From Bacteriovorax sp. BSW11_IV (GTDB taxonomy: Bacteria; Bdellovibrionota; Bacteriovoracia; Bacteriovoracales; Bacteriovoracaceae), in NCBI RefSeq assembly GCF_000447755.1, contig NZ_AUNE01000043.1, positions 54,728-118,727 on the forward strand: a stretch of DNA of 64,000 nucleotides. The letters are read 5' to 3'. Shown piece after piece: positions 36,629 to 44,883 of the stretch (position 1 is the first letter of the stretch; the number at the start of each line of letters is the position of its first letter). Made by a program: the position numbers and the translations under genes. The notes beneath the pieces are model-generated. The model was given only the letters and a program-made list of their open reading frames with translations. It did not search any database and was not told the origin of the DNA.

Positions 36629-37516
36629 ATCAGGTCAATTACTTGCGTATTATTATTTCTGTTTTGTCTTTCAGCTTTTGCTATTCGTGCTGGCCGCACA
36701 TCTACACTTTCTTCAGATATTTTAGAGACACTCAACCGTCTAGACTTTGGTATGGAAAATACTAATATGCCAACGGGAGATGAATTAACAAGCTTCATTA
36801 ATGAACAAGTTTCTCCTAGGGCCTTTACTGATTGTGAATTTGATCGTGTAAAAGATCTTCTTTTATCCGAAGAGCATGAACAAGGCCAAGATGTAGAATT
36901 CGATTGCGATGTGTTGAGTACAGAAAATTACACTGAACACATTTATAATAATATAAATTATCGCATTCCTCAGGGCGTTTCTCTACAAGATTTTATTGCA
37001 CAATGTATTGTTAAAGAAGGGCATCTTGTTTCTAAGTTAAATAAGGACGAGTTTTTTAACTATTCCAATAGTATCGAAGTTCAAAAAATGATTGAACGAT
37101 TGAGATCAAATACAAACAAATGCCTAACACCAAAAAACACTTATATCTGTGAACGAGGGCCTCCTGAGAATAGAAAAAATGATAATAAACCTACTGGTTA
37201 TTGTTTGAGTTATGTAAAGCATGGTGTTCTTGCTGGAACATTCACGGACACATACCCCATGGGTGTTTCTGCGAAGTTATCTGGACAGACTTGGATTGAT
37301 ATGGGTTTTAAGAATCTCTTAGATGACAAAAAATATAAAGACATGACTCCATACACTGCTCCAAAAGGGGCGATACTTGTCTATGAAGGTGGACGATATG
37401 GACATGTGGAAGTGAAGGCCTCAGAGAACGAATTTATTAGTGACTATGTTGGTGAGAGGCCAATTTATGACGAATTAAATTTACCAAGAAAAATCATTGG
37501 GATTTATGTGAGATAA
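36629..37516 (+). CDS. Secreted CHAP-like protein with AUC start
   Basis: No ATG, GTG or TTG gives a full protein: the first ATG is at 36752, but the frame is open from a TAG at 36599 and residues before 36752 form a clean signal peptide. The ATC at 36629 has GAGGA (36620-36624) ahead and gives MRSITCVLLFLFCLSAFA, so 295 residues. The C-terminal domain (about 200-295) has a Cys in GYCLSYVKHGVL, and a His in YEGGRYGHVEVKA, the order and spacing of CHAP/NlpC-type cysteine hydrolases that cut peptidoglycan. Catalytic identity is inferred. The next gene follows after 2 bases. Confidence 0.65.
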   Translation: MRSITCVLLFLFCLSAFAIRAGRTSTLSSDILETLNRLDFGMENTNMPTGDELTSFINEQVSPRAFTDCEFDRVKDLLLSEEHEQGQDVEFDCDVLSTENYTEHIYNNINYRIPQGVSLQDFIAQCIVKEGHLVSKLNKDEFFNYSNSIEVQKMIERLRSNTNKCLTPKNTYICERGPPENRKNDNKPTGYCLSYVKHGVLAGTFTDTYPMGVSAKLSGQTWIDMGFKNLLDDKKYKDMTPYTAPKGAILVYEGGRYGHVEVKASENEFISDYVGERPIYDELNLPRKIIGIYVR

Positions 37517-37518
37517 TT

Positions 37519-37920
37519 ATGAAAAAAATTTTAGGACTCTCTATTTTTCTAACTTTTAATAGCGCATGTGCCATGACTGTTCAAAGTTCTACTGTCGATG
37601 TTAATAGTTGTACCAAATTTTTTAAAGGTGTAAATAGGCCTGATAAGAAAATGCAATTAGAGCTTTATACAAAAGTGGAACAGTGCCAGCAATACTTTGA
37701 TAAAAATGGTGATCTTCTTAGTGAAGTGATTAGGGGCTATTCTGAGCTTTTCAAAGTTAACCCTTCACATAATCATCTCGAACCTTTTTTACCCTTCTAC
37801 TATAAGAATAAGGCACGAATAAATGCCCTTGTTCAAAAAATCCTTAACAAAAAAGATGCTGACGAGTTTTTCTTTCGTTTAAAAACGGCCCTTAGAGAAG
37901 ATAAAGAAGGAAATGGTTAA
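37519..37920 (+). CDS. Small secreted protein
   Basis: A 133-residue exported protein with signal peptide (1-18, ending ACA). The mature part is helical with two or three cysteines (NSCTKF, EQCQQYF). It follows the CHAP-like gene by two bases and is surely co-translated with it, so it may be its partner or inhibitor (inference). Family not recognised. Confidence 0.7.
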   Translation: MKKILGLSIFLTFNSACAMTVQSSTVDVNSCTKFFKGVNRPDKKMQLELYTKVEQCQQYFDKNGDLLSEVIRGYSELFKVNPSHNHLEPFLPFYYKNKARINALVQKILNKKDADEFFFRLKTALREDKEGNG

Positions 37921-38013
37921 TTAATTTTTAGCAAAAAATTGACAATTTTTTTATAAAATTTAAACCTATATTTGATATTCTGAGGTCAACTTAATTAAGA
38001 AGATGAGGGATTT

Positions 38014-38670
38014 ATGAAGTTAATGACCATAATATTTATCTTTTTATCAATACTCAGTTCACCCGTTTACTCTCAAGATAATCGTAGTGCTGAAGAACAA
38101 CTTCAACAAGATATGGATTACTACCGCGAGGCCATGAGAGAGGCGATAGAGCGCAATCGCAAGATTATGGAACAAATGCTCGATTCAGATTTTTTCAATC
38201 AACTTGACGATGATCGACAGAATTTTTTAAAGGGTCTAGATAGTTCAGATATATTCAAAGGATTTGGAAAATCTTTTTTTCAAAACAATGATCGTAAAAG
38301 TCATTTAAAGTGGAAAGATAGTGAAAAAGAGAGAATATTAATTGTTGATATTGGCAGTGGTGAAAAACCGCTAGATATCAAAATCAAAGATCAACAAATT
38401 CGAATTAAGGGTGAAGTCACTCGTAAGGAAGAAAATAAAGGACAAGGCTCTATTCATGCTCGTGTCTACACTTATTCGTTTGATGAGACACAAACACTCC
38501 CTGAGGATGTCGATGGTGATAAGGCAACGTTTGAGCAAAAGGGCAGTGAATTATGGATTCGTTTTCCTAAAATAGATGGTGCATCTGTTGGGAAAGAAAA
38601 ATCTAATATTAAAAATAAAGTTCAAAAAGATAAGAAAAGGCCAATGGATCCATTTGGACTTTCAATTTAA
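38014..38670 (+). CDS. Secreted Hsp20/alpha-crystallin-like protein
   Basis: A 218-residue protein with a signal peptide (1-20, ending VYS). A helical charged region (about 25-85) precedes a beta-sandwich (about 98-185) that follows the small heat-shock plan: ILIVDIGSGEKPLDIKIKDQ, IRIKGEVTRKE, the LPEDVDGDKATFEQKGSELW strand pair and the C-terminal tail. Most small heat-shock proteins are cytoplasmic; a periplasmic or exported copy is unusual. GAGGG precedes the ATG. It is transcribed alone. Confidence 0.72.
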   Translation: MKLMTIIFIFLSILSSPVYSQDNRSAEEQLQQDMDYYREAMREAIERNRKIMEQMLDSDFFNQLDDDRQNFLKGLDSSDIFKGFGKSFFQNNDRKSHLKWKDSEKERILIVDIGSGEKPLDIKIKDQQIRIKGEVTRKEENKGQGSIHARVYTYSFDETQTLPEDVDGDKATFEQKGSELWIRFPKIDGASVGKEKSNIKNKVQKDKKRPMDPFGLSI

Positions 38671-38676
38671 ACCACC

Positions 38677-38699
38677 AAAGGGCCTAAGAGGCCCTTTTT
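38677..38699. terminator. Bidirectional terminator
   Basis: AAAGGGCC (38677-38684) pairs with GGCCCTTT (38690-38697), with T on the plus side. It overlaps the stop codon of the converging response regulator. Confidence 0.8.
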
Positions 38700-39073
38700 A
38701 CTTTTGATAGATGTTTTTTTACGGTTTCAATTTTTTCTAAAAATTTTTGCGCATTAAAAGGCTTAGCAAGAGTATATTGAATATTAAAATCCGAGGCAAT
38801 TTGAACATTCTCCGGTGTAAAGTTTCCTGAGATCATCAAAATTTCTGGTGTGTAGTTGATTTCATTTCTTATTTTCTTTACAAGAGTTAGCCCATTTATT
38901 TCGGGCATATTAATATCGATCACTACGATATCATATGTGGTCTCTTTCATTCTGCGAAAAGCATCTTCACCATTTGTGGACACTGTTATTTTGTCTTTGT
39001 TATTTGAATTTTTTAATATCAACTGCAACGCATCTGTTATCATTTTTTCATCATCAACTACTAATATATTCAT
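38684..39073 (-). CDS. CheY-like single-domain response regulator
   Basis: A 129-residue receiver without output domain. The phosphorylation site is complete: Asp7/Asp8 for metal, Asp53 phospho-acceptor (VIDINMP), Ser82 and Lys104 (LAKPF). It likely passes phosphate from a kinase to a target protein or motor. It lies 23 bases downstream of the CBS-domain gene and is probably in the same operon. The kinase is not in the window. Confidence 0.93.
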   Translation of the reverse strand: MNILVVDDEKMITDALQLILKNSNNKDKITVSTNGEDAFRRMKETTYDIVVIDINMPEINGLTLVKKIRNEINYTPEILMISGNFTPENVQIASDFNIQYTLAKPFNAQKFLEKIETVKKHLSKVKRAS

Positions 39074-39096
39074 AGAATTTCCTTATTCTAATTAGA

Positions 39097-39516
39097 TCAA
39101 ATTCTCTCGTGCAGGTGGTTGGCAAAATAACCCATGACATCTTTCATCGAAATTATTCCGACAGGTTTACCGTCAAAATTTACAATTGGTAAATGGCGAA
39201 AGCCTTCTCTAGACATAATGGCCAATGCGATAAAAACAGATTCGTTAGTTTTTACTGTCATTGGGTTTTTTGTCATGAACTGACTAACCTTATCTTGAAG
39301 TGATATTTCTCGAGCGGCCACTTTCATTAAGACGTCTCTTTCTGTGAGAATTCCTTTTAAATGAACTTTGTCATCGATGACTAGGGCTGAGCCAATTTTA
39401 TGTTCTTGCATAAGTTTGATGGCCTTCTCAAGAGAGTCATCTACAAGAACGTACTTGGGTGCGCTAAAGCCCATTTCTTCAATGGTATGTTCAAGAAGAT
39501 CTAAGAGGGCATTCAT
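39097..39516 (-). CDS. CBS-domain protein
   Basis: A 139-residue protein made of two CBS motifs (about 20-75 and 85-137; GILTERDVLMKV and VGIISMKDVMGYF end each). Pairs of CBS motifs bind adenosine nucleotides and sense energy state. It has no fused enzyme, so it must act on a partner. AAGGAG precedes the ATG. It is followed by a CheY-like gene on the same strand. Confidence 0.9.
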   Translation of the reverse strand: MNALLDLLEHTIEEMGFSAPKYVLVDDSLEKAIKLMQEHKIGSALVIDDKVHLKGILTERDVLMKVAAREISLQDKVSQFMTKNPMTVKTNESVFIALAIMSREGFRHLPIVNFDGKPVGIISMKDVMGYFANHLHERI

Positions 39517-39623
39517 GTATAACTCCTTAACTAAAATTAGTTTTCTTATTTTACTTTAAATTTCGAGAAGATGGCCCTTTGCTTATTAAATTATAGATGG
39601 ATTGAAGGAGGGTGCTTAACCCC

Positions 39624-39651
39624 TTGAAAGCGTATTATTAAAGTCTATACC
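39624..39651 (+). promoter_or_regulatory. Probable promoter of cupredoxin-like/CpaF operon
   Basis: TTGAAA (39624-39629) and TATACC (39646-39651) are 16 bases apart; five and four of six match consensus. Transcription would start near 39658, 25 bases before the ATG. Confidence 0.5.
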
Positions 39652-39682
39652 CGATTGAACCGATAAGGTAATTGGAGGATTT

Positions 39683-40132
39683 ATGAGAAAAATCATCTTA
39701 AGAATGTTGGCATTGTCCATGACCCTAATTTCACTGCAAAGTTACGCTATTGAAGAAACGCGTTTTCTTGGAAAGAAGTTTGATGTGCCTACTCGTGAAG
39801 TGGCCTTGATCGTAAGTGATGTTGGCTATTTTCCAAATCAACTTGTTGTTTTCAAGGGTGAAAAAGTTCGATTTTACATTACTTCGACCACGGATAGGCC
39901 CACTTGTTTAATGCTCAAAGGTAAAGATCTCTTTGTTCCGGCAAAGAAAGGCGTTGTAAGTGAGGCAGATATCTATTTTGATAGAGAAGAAAATCTTGAG
40001 TTATATTGTCCGTCAAATAACTTTAAAGGCAAAGTTTCGGTCTTCGAACATCCCGATGAACGTCGCAGACGTGAGGCCCGTGAAATTGCTTCTGAAAAAA
40101 AGGTAAAGGTCTGGATTCCAAGAGACGAATAG
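39683..40132 (+). CDS. Secreted cupredoxin-fold protein
   Basis: A 149-residue exported protein with a signal peptide (1-22, ending SYA). The mature domain follows the plastocyanin plan: VALIVSDVGYFPNQLVVFKG, EKVRFYITSTTDRPTCLML and ELYCPSNNFKGKVSVFEH. The usual His-Cys-His-Met copper set is not obvious: there is a Cys in LYCPS but no His in the right places, so copper binding is doubtful. The tail is charged. It precedes the CpaF gene by 18 bases, so the two are co-transcribed. Confidence 0.75.
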   Translation: MRKIILRMLALSMTLISLQSYAIEETRFLGKKFDVPTREVALIVSDVGYFPNQLVVFKGEKVRFYITSTTDRPTCLMLKGKDLFVPAKKGVVSEADIYFDREENLELYCPSNNFKGKVSVFEHPDERRRREAREIASEKKVKVWIPRDE

Positions 40133-40150
40133 TAGGGTAAGGAGAAGACC

Positions 40151-41284
40151 ATGTCTGGAGTTTTTCAGGACGCGATACGTTCACTACTTTCACCGATAGC
40201 AAATCTTTTGGATGATCCAGGAATATCAGAGGTCATGATCAATGGCCCATATGAAATTTTTGTTGAAAAAAAAGGTCTTGTTTATAAAGTTGATAATAGA
40301 TTTCCGAGTGAAGATTCACTTATCTCGGCGATGAGGGCCATTGCTCAATCAGTTCATCGTGTGATTGATGACGATAACCCTAGACTAGATGCGAGACTTC
40401 CTGATGGTTCTCGTATTCACGTTGTTCTGCCTCCAATGGCAAAAAATGGAACGACTGTCGCTATTCGTAAGTTCTCAAAAGAAAAACTCACGTTAAAAGA
40501 TTTAATTCAATTTGGATCACTCTCTGAGGCCGCTGCTCGATTCTTAGATATTTGTATTTATCTAGGAAAAAATATTGTTGTTTCTGGAGGTACAGGTTCT
40601 GGGAAGACGACAATGCTAAACGTTTTAGGAAGTCGAATTCCAAAAACTCAGCGTCTTATAATTATTGAAGATGCGGCCGAGCTTCAAGTTAAGGCCGAAC
40701 ACGTGGTGAATTTTGAAACGAGAAAGGGAAATCCTGATGCGGGTATTGAAGAAGTATCAATTCGTGATCTCGTTATTTCTGCCATGAGACTTCGTCCTGA
40801 TAGAATTATTGTAGGGGAGGTTCGTGGAGACGAGGCCCTGGATCTTATTCAAGTTATGAATACTGGTCACGATGGTTCAATGGGTACTGTCCACGCAAAT
40901 AATCCAATTGATGCTTGTACACGTCTTGAGACGTTGTGCTTAATGGGAGAAACGAAGATTCCACCTGATGCCATTAGAAAAATGGTTGGCTCTGCTATGC
41001 AAGTTATTGTTCAGTGTAGTCGTTACCATGATGGAGGAAGAAGAACTTCTCACATTTCAGAAATTTTAGGTGTTGATAGTAAAGGTAATTATATTTGTCG
41101 TGATATTTTCAAATGGGTACAAACAGGAAAAGATCCTGATACTGGAAAGTATTTAGGTGAGATGGTTCCATGTAATTATGTCCCTTCGTTTTTTGAAGAT
41201 ATTATTGTTAATAAACTACCTTTTCCAAAGAGTAATTTCATTGCTCCTGATTGGGTCGCTGATTTGAAAAGAAAAGCTTCTTAA
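40151..41284 (+). CDS. cpaF: CpaF-family secretion ATPase
   Basis: A 377-residue hexameric ATPase of the TadA/CpaF branch, which drives Tad-type pili and related secretion. Walker A is GGTGSGKTT (about 146-154), the Asp box is LIIIEDAAELQ, Walker B GEVRGDEALDLIQVMNTGHDG, and the His box is MGTVHANNP. No other Tad genes (CpaB, CpaC, CpaE, TadB) are nearby, so it is an orphan here. It is paired with a cupredoxin-like protein. Bdellovibrio relatives keep several such ATPases for gliding or type IV pili. Confidence 0.93.
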   Translation: MSGVFQDAIRSLLSPIANLLDDPGISEVMINGPYEIFVEKKGLVYKVDNRFPSEDSLISAMRAIAQSVHRVIDDDNPRLDARLPDGSRIHVVLPPMAKNGTTVAIRKFSKEKLTLKDLIQFGSLSEAAARFLDICIYLGKNIVVSGGTGSGKTTMLNVLGSRIPKTQRLIIIEDAAELQVKAEHVVNFETRKGNPDAGIEEVSIRDLVISAMRLRPDRIIVGEVRGDEALDLIQVMNTGHDGSMGTVHANNPIDACTRLETLCLMGETKIPPDAIRKMVGSAMQVIVQCSRYHDGGRRTSHISEILGVDSKGNYICRDIFKWVQTGKDPDTGKYLGEMVPCNYVPSFFEDIIVNKLPFPKSNFIAPDWVADLKRKAS

Positions 41285-41290
41285 ATAAAA

Positions 41291-41320
41291 AAAAGGCCCG
41301 TATGAAACGGGCCTTTTTTT
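41291..41320. terminator. Bidirectional terminator
   Basis: AAAAGGCCCG (41291-41300) pairs with CGGGCCTTTT (41308-41317) around a 7-base loop. Shared by the cpaF and PKD genes. Confidence 0.88.
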
Positions 41321-41325
41321 ATTGA

Positions 41326-42630
41326 TTAAATTTCTATATCAAAGACTTCTGTTGAAATATTACCATCGTTATCTTCAAGTTTTAAAGTGATAGTGTATGT
41401 ACCGTACCCCGGAAATTTGTGTCTTACTGAACCAATGAAAGGACTTGAATACGATTGGCCATCTCCAAAATCAAATGTGTAGCGAACAATACTTCCGTCA
41501 AGGTCATAGGATGATCTCATATCAATAATGCGATCAAAGGGATTATCTGCAACAGTTCTTATTTCATATTGAAGTACTGGAGCTTTTTCAACGAAGACAG
41601 TAATGAGAATGTCATCACTACCAACATTTCCGAGTGAATCATAGGCCCTTACGACAACCGTGTATTCACCTTCTTCATAATAAGTGTATCCAGCATAGTA
41701 ATCTTCGGAAATAAGGGTGCTGCCATCTCCGAAATCCCATTCGAAGTAGGCAATATCTTGGTCTTCATCAAAACTTTGTGACAAATCAAAACGAACAGTA
41801 AGAGGGGCCTTTCCTTCTGTTCTATCTGCAGTTACGATGACATTGGGTGCACTTGATTCAACAGGGTAGCACGATCCAATATAACTATGATTTCCCATAA
41901 CGGCATTGGGAGATATTAAACATTGTTCAGCACTTGCTGAGAGGATATCTCCAAGAAATGATACTCTTGAGGAGATACGAATGGCCTCTTTTGCATTCAT
42001 TGTTAATTTTGGAGTTTGCACGCTCGATTTGTGATAAATGCGGGCCTCATTATTTCTAGAGATAAGCGTGATGTCTTGATTCACAATGTAGCTTGATGTG
42101 TGACCCAATGTGGAGAGTGAGTAAGCATTTAAAAGCAAGCTTCTAGCCTTAATAGAGCTTGAGTGACGAATATGTGCACGAGAAAATTCATTTTCTTCTA
42201 GAGAATTTAACATAAGCGAATCAACATCTATCTTTGCGCCTTTTCTAATTGCGAGTCTTTTACCTGCAATCATATTGAAGTCAAAGGCCTTCAGTGAACT
42301 TGAATGATCAATGATGATATTATCTCTCGCTCTAAGGCAGACATTTTTTGGCGTTTCAATTTTTTGTTTGTTTTGCACGCGAATACTACAAGGAGATTCA
42401 ATATTAATATCTTCGTTGCTAACCAGATCAAAATCGATAATGAGACTTTTCGCTCGCTTTTTCTTGCTGAGCTTATCGAGCTCTTTTTGATATTTATCTA
42501 AATCTTTTAACGAGCGGGCCTTAAATTGGCCGCTACAGCGTAGTGAGTTCTGGGGGGCACTATCGACTAGGCATTCCCCTGCAAAGCTTTGTAAGGCCAA
42601 GAATGGAAGTACTAACGTGAAAATCTTCAT
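41326..42630 (-). CDS. Secreted PKD-domain protein
   Basis: A 434-residue surface or periplasmic protein. I start at the ATG at 42630 (MKIFTLVLPFLALQSFAGEC; GAGGG ahead). After the signal peptide comes a region with repeated beta-strands (about 60-245; IRHSSSIKARSLLLNA-like units that could form a beta-helix), then two PKD beta-sandwich domains (about 258-345 and 350-434) with the FEWDFGDG and FDFGDGQ signatures. PKD domains bind carbohydrate or protein surfaces. It may bind a host or prey surface (inference). Confidence 0.85.
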   Translation of the reverse strand: MKIFTLVLPFLALQSFAGECLVDSAPQNSLRCSGQFKARSLKDLDKYQKELDKLSKKKRAKSLIIDFDLVSNEDINIESPCSIRVQNKQKIETPKNVCLRARDNIIIDHSSSLKAFDFNMIAGKRLAIRKGAKIDVDSLMLNSLEENEFSRAHIRHSSSIKARSLLLNAYSLSTLGHTSSYIVNQDITLISRNNEARIYHKSSVQTPKLTMNAKEAIRISSRVSFLGDILSASAEQCLISPNAVMGNHSYIGSCYPVESSAPNVIVTADRTEGKAPLTVRFDLSQSFDEDQDIAYFEWDFGDGSTLISEDYYAGYTYYEEGEYTVVVRAYDSLGNVGSDDILITVFVEKAPVLQYEIRTVADNPFDRIIDMRSSYDLDGSIVRYTFDFGDGQSYSSPFIGSVRHKFPGYGTYTITLKLEDNDGNISTEVFDIEI

Positions 42631-42798
42631 GGCGAAACCCTCTTCAAAATTGGTATGGGTCAATTTTAAGAAGGTCTTGAGTTTAAATGTGAGTATTTTT
42701 TTAAAGTTTAAGGCAAGTGCTTAAAATTATTGAATTAAAATAATAGTGTTTATTCACGATTAAAGGGGGCCGTTGCAACAAAAGTGTGGCTTTGACCC

Positions 42799-43047
42799 TT
42801 AAATATCGACTTCTATTCCGTCTTCGCCAATTTCAAACGTGAACTCTTCTTTACCAAGTTCTAGTGTTTTATCAAGGATATCTTGCATATCTTCAACTTC
42901 TAGTTCTGGATCTAGGTCATAGTCCAAAGAGACGCAAGTAACGATTGTGATGGCCATTTTGTGATCGATATCACTTTTAAACTGATCGACGTTGAATTTG
43001 AGTAGGTAATTTCCAGAAAATTTATCGATATCAAAGTCTAATTTCAT
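42799..43047 (-). CDS. Small acidic protein of unknown function
   Basis: An 82-residue, strongly acidic protein (several Asp/Glu clusters in a 42-82 tail). AGGTC lies before the ATG. It has no signal peptide. The alternating KLDFDIDKFSGNYLLKFNVDQF hints at beta strands, but I recognise no family. Transcribed alone, divergent from sufE. Confidence 0.6.
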   Translation of the reverse strand: MKLDFDIDKFSGNYLLKFNVDQFKSDIDHKMAITIVTCVSLDYDLDPELEVEDMQDILDKTLELGKEEFTFEIGEDGIEVDI

Positions 43048-43176
43048 ATGGCCTGTGACCTTTTGTATGTATCAATGGTTAGTTATCTCTAAGTATAAAT
43101 AAAATTTTAAAAATGGGAAGATCATTTCTTAACAATTTTTAGGGTTTGTGTTAGTAAAATGACAAAGAGGATACAT

Positions 43177-43611
43177 ATGGAAATTAATGCAAGAATTGAA
43201 AAGCTCATTACAGAGTTTAAAAGCTTCTCTGATTGGGAAGAACGCTACAAATATATCATTCAACTTGGAAAGGATCTCGCTCCTATGGATGAGACTCATA
43301 AAGTTGAGGCCAATAAGGTTAAAGGTTGTCAGTCACAAGTTTGGCTCTTTGCTCATTTAAATAATGGCGTGATCACTTTTGAAGCTGATAGTGATGCCGC
43401 TATCGTTAAGGGAATTGTCAGCATTCTTGTTCGCATTTACTCGGGTTCAACACCTGCAGAAATTCTTGCGACAAAACCTGATTTTCTCGATGACATTGGA
43501 CTTAGACAACACCTCTCTATGTCTCGAGCGAATGGTTTAACGAGTATGGTGAAACAAATTTCAATGTATGCTCTTGCATACGATACAAAATTAAAAATGG
43601 GATTAGCATAA
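43177..43611 (+). CDS. sufE: SufE-family sulfur acceptor
   Basis: Takes sulfur from the cysteine desulfurase SufS for Fe-S assembly. I start at the ATG at 43177 (AGAGG ahead), giving 144 residues. The active Cys falls at position 51 (KVKGCQSQVWL), as in the E. coli protein, and the substrate loop ATKPDFLDDIGLRQHLS is present. Only SufE is here; the rest of the suf genes are not nearby. The gene ends one base before the hemB start and is likely co-transcribed. It could be CsdE-like, but this is hard to separate. Confidence 0.9.
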   Translation: MEINARIEKLITEFKSFSDWEERYKYIIQLGKDLAPMDETHKVEANKVKGCQSQVWLFAHLNNGVITFEADSDAAIVKGIVSILVRIYSGSTPAEILATKPDFLDDIGLRQHLSMSRANGLTSMVKQISMYALAYDTKLKMGLA

Positions 43612-43612
43612 T

Positions 43613-44593
43613 ATGATGACAATAAGACCAAGAAGAAACAGAAAGAACGAGGCCATTAGAAGTCTTGTTCGTGAAAATTTAATTACTCCAAAAGATTTAA
43701 TTGCTCCTCTTTTTATCGTTGAAGGGAAAAATGAAATTATTCCTATCGCTTCGATGCCAGGTCAAGCAAGGCTTTCAAGTGATCTCATCGTTAAAAAAGC
43801 GAAAGAGCTTTGGGACCTAGGCGTTCCTTGTGTCTCACTTTTTCCAGCGATTGCCGAGGCCAAAAAAGATAAGTACGCCACTGAATCGTGTAATGATAAC
43901 GGCCTTCTTCAAAATACAGTAAAGGCCCTCAAAGACGCACTTCCTGAAATGCTTGTCATGACAGATGTTGCTATGGACCCTTACTCGAGTGATGGTCACG
44001 ATGGTCTTGTAGATGATAAATCAGGGGAGATTCTAAATGACCAAACATTAGAGATCCTTGCAAATATGGCCGTTGCCCAAGCAAAGGCCGGTTCAGATAT
44101 CGTTGGTCCAAGTGATATGATGGATGGCCGCGTAGGTTATATTCGCGATGCCCTCGATGATGAAGGATTCACTAATACTCTTATCATGAGTTATACCGCA
44201 AAATATGCTTCTGCTTTCTATGGTCCATTTAGAAATGCACTCGACAGTGCTCCTAAAGCAGGGGATAAGAAAACGTATCAAATGGATTATGCCAATGTTC
44301 GTGAAGCTCTCTTAGAGGCAAGTCTCGATGAATCAGAAGGGGCCGATATCTTAATGGTTAAACCTGGGTTGAGCTACCTTGATGTCATCAAAGAATTACG
44401 CATCAATTCAGCTCTGCCAATTGCGGCCTATAACGTTTCTGGGGAGTATGCCATGGTTAAGGCCGCCCATGAAAAAGGCTGGCTAGATGGTGAAAAGGTT
44501 ATGGTGGAAATGCTCACAAGCTTCAAGCGTGCAGGTGCAGATATGATCCTAACTTACTTTGCCGAAGAAATGGCGAGGCTTTACTCAAAATAG
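43613..44593 (+). CDS. hemB: Delta-aminolevulinic acid dehydratase (porphobilinogen synthase)
   Basis: Joins two 5-aminolevulinates into porphobilinogen in heme biosynthesis. The 326-residue protein has the active-site lysines in SYTAKYASAFYGPFRNA and MVKPGLSYLDVI, and GPSDMMDGRVGYIRDAL. The metal region reads DVAMDPYSSDGHDGLV: Asp replaces the three cysteines of the zinc type, so it should be a magnesium-dependent form. It begins next to the sufE stop and ends with a terminator at 44605-44626. Confidence 0.97.
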   Translation: MMTIRPRRNRKNEAIRSLVRENLITPKDLIAPLFIVEGKNEIIPIASMPGQARLSSDLIVKKAKELWDLGVPCVSLFPAIAEAKKDKYATESCNDNGLLQNTVKALKDALPEMLVMTDVAMDPYSSDGHDGLVDDKSGEILNDQTLEILANMAVAQAKAGSDIVGPSDMMDGRVGYIRDALDDEGFTNTLIMSYTAKYASAFYGPFRNALDSAPKAGDKKTYQMDYANVREALLEASLDESEGADILMVKPGLSYLDVIKELRINSALPIAAYNVSGEYAMVKAAHEKGWLDGEKVMVEMLTSFKRAGADMILTYFAEEMARLYSK

Positions 44594-44604
44594 AATCTAT
44601 AAAA

Positions 44605-44630
44605 AAGGCACTCTTTTGAGTGCCTTCTTA
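44605..44630. terminator. hemB terminator
   Basis: AAGGCACTC (44605-44613) pairs with GAGTGCCTT (44618-44626) around TTTT, followed by T-rich sequence. The A tract on the other side lets it also end the small ORF on the minus strand. Confidence 0.85.
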
Positions 44631-44631
44631 T

Positions 44632-44769
44632 TTATCTACGATTTTCATCATTCTTTTTTACTCTTACTGGAATCCTCTGTTTTTTCATTTTTGGTTGCCC
44701 GAGAACGAATCCAAAGGCGGCCATTAAAAGCCCTGCAATAATGTATGGTAGGTATTCTTGTGCGATCAT
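44632..44769 (-). CDS. 45-residue membrane ORF
   Basis: A short frame starting at the ATG at 44769 with an excellent GGAGG site. It encodes one membrane helix (about 6-25; EYLPYIIAGLLMAAFGFVLG) followed by a basic tail (KMKKQRIPVRVKK), the pattern of a small inner-membrane protein with its tail inside. Its stop is next to the hemB terminator. Small membrane proteins often tune a partner; no partner is known. Confidence 0.65.
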   Translation of the reverse strand: MIAQEYLPYIIAGLLMAAFGFVLGQPKMKKQRIPVRVKKNDENRR

Positions 44770-44883
44770 AGGGCAATCCTCCAAAGTGTTTTGTCCCTAG
44801 GACTATTATAGTGCTTATCGGAGGATTCATTCAATTAAATTAGCGAGAATTGACGTAAAGTTCACATTCTAAAGCTTTGCGTC

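Noticed and set aside
36618..36723. Separate small hydrophobic ORF from GTG at 36618
   Set aside because: No ribosome site, and it overlaps the signal-peptide frame of the CHAP-like protein; kept only as a possible frameshift alternative.
44605..44626. CIRCE-like GAGTGC motif after hemB
   Set aside because: It is a perfect terminator stem with a 4-base loop and T tract, at the end of a gene and not before one.
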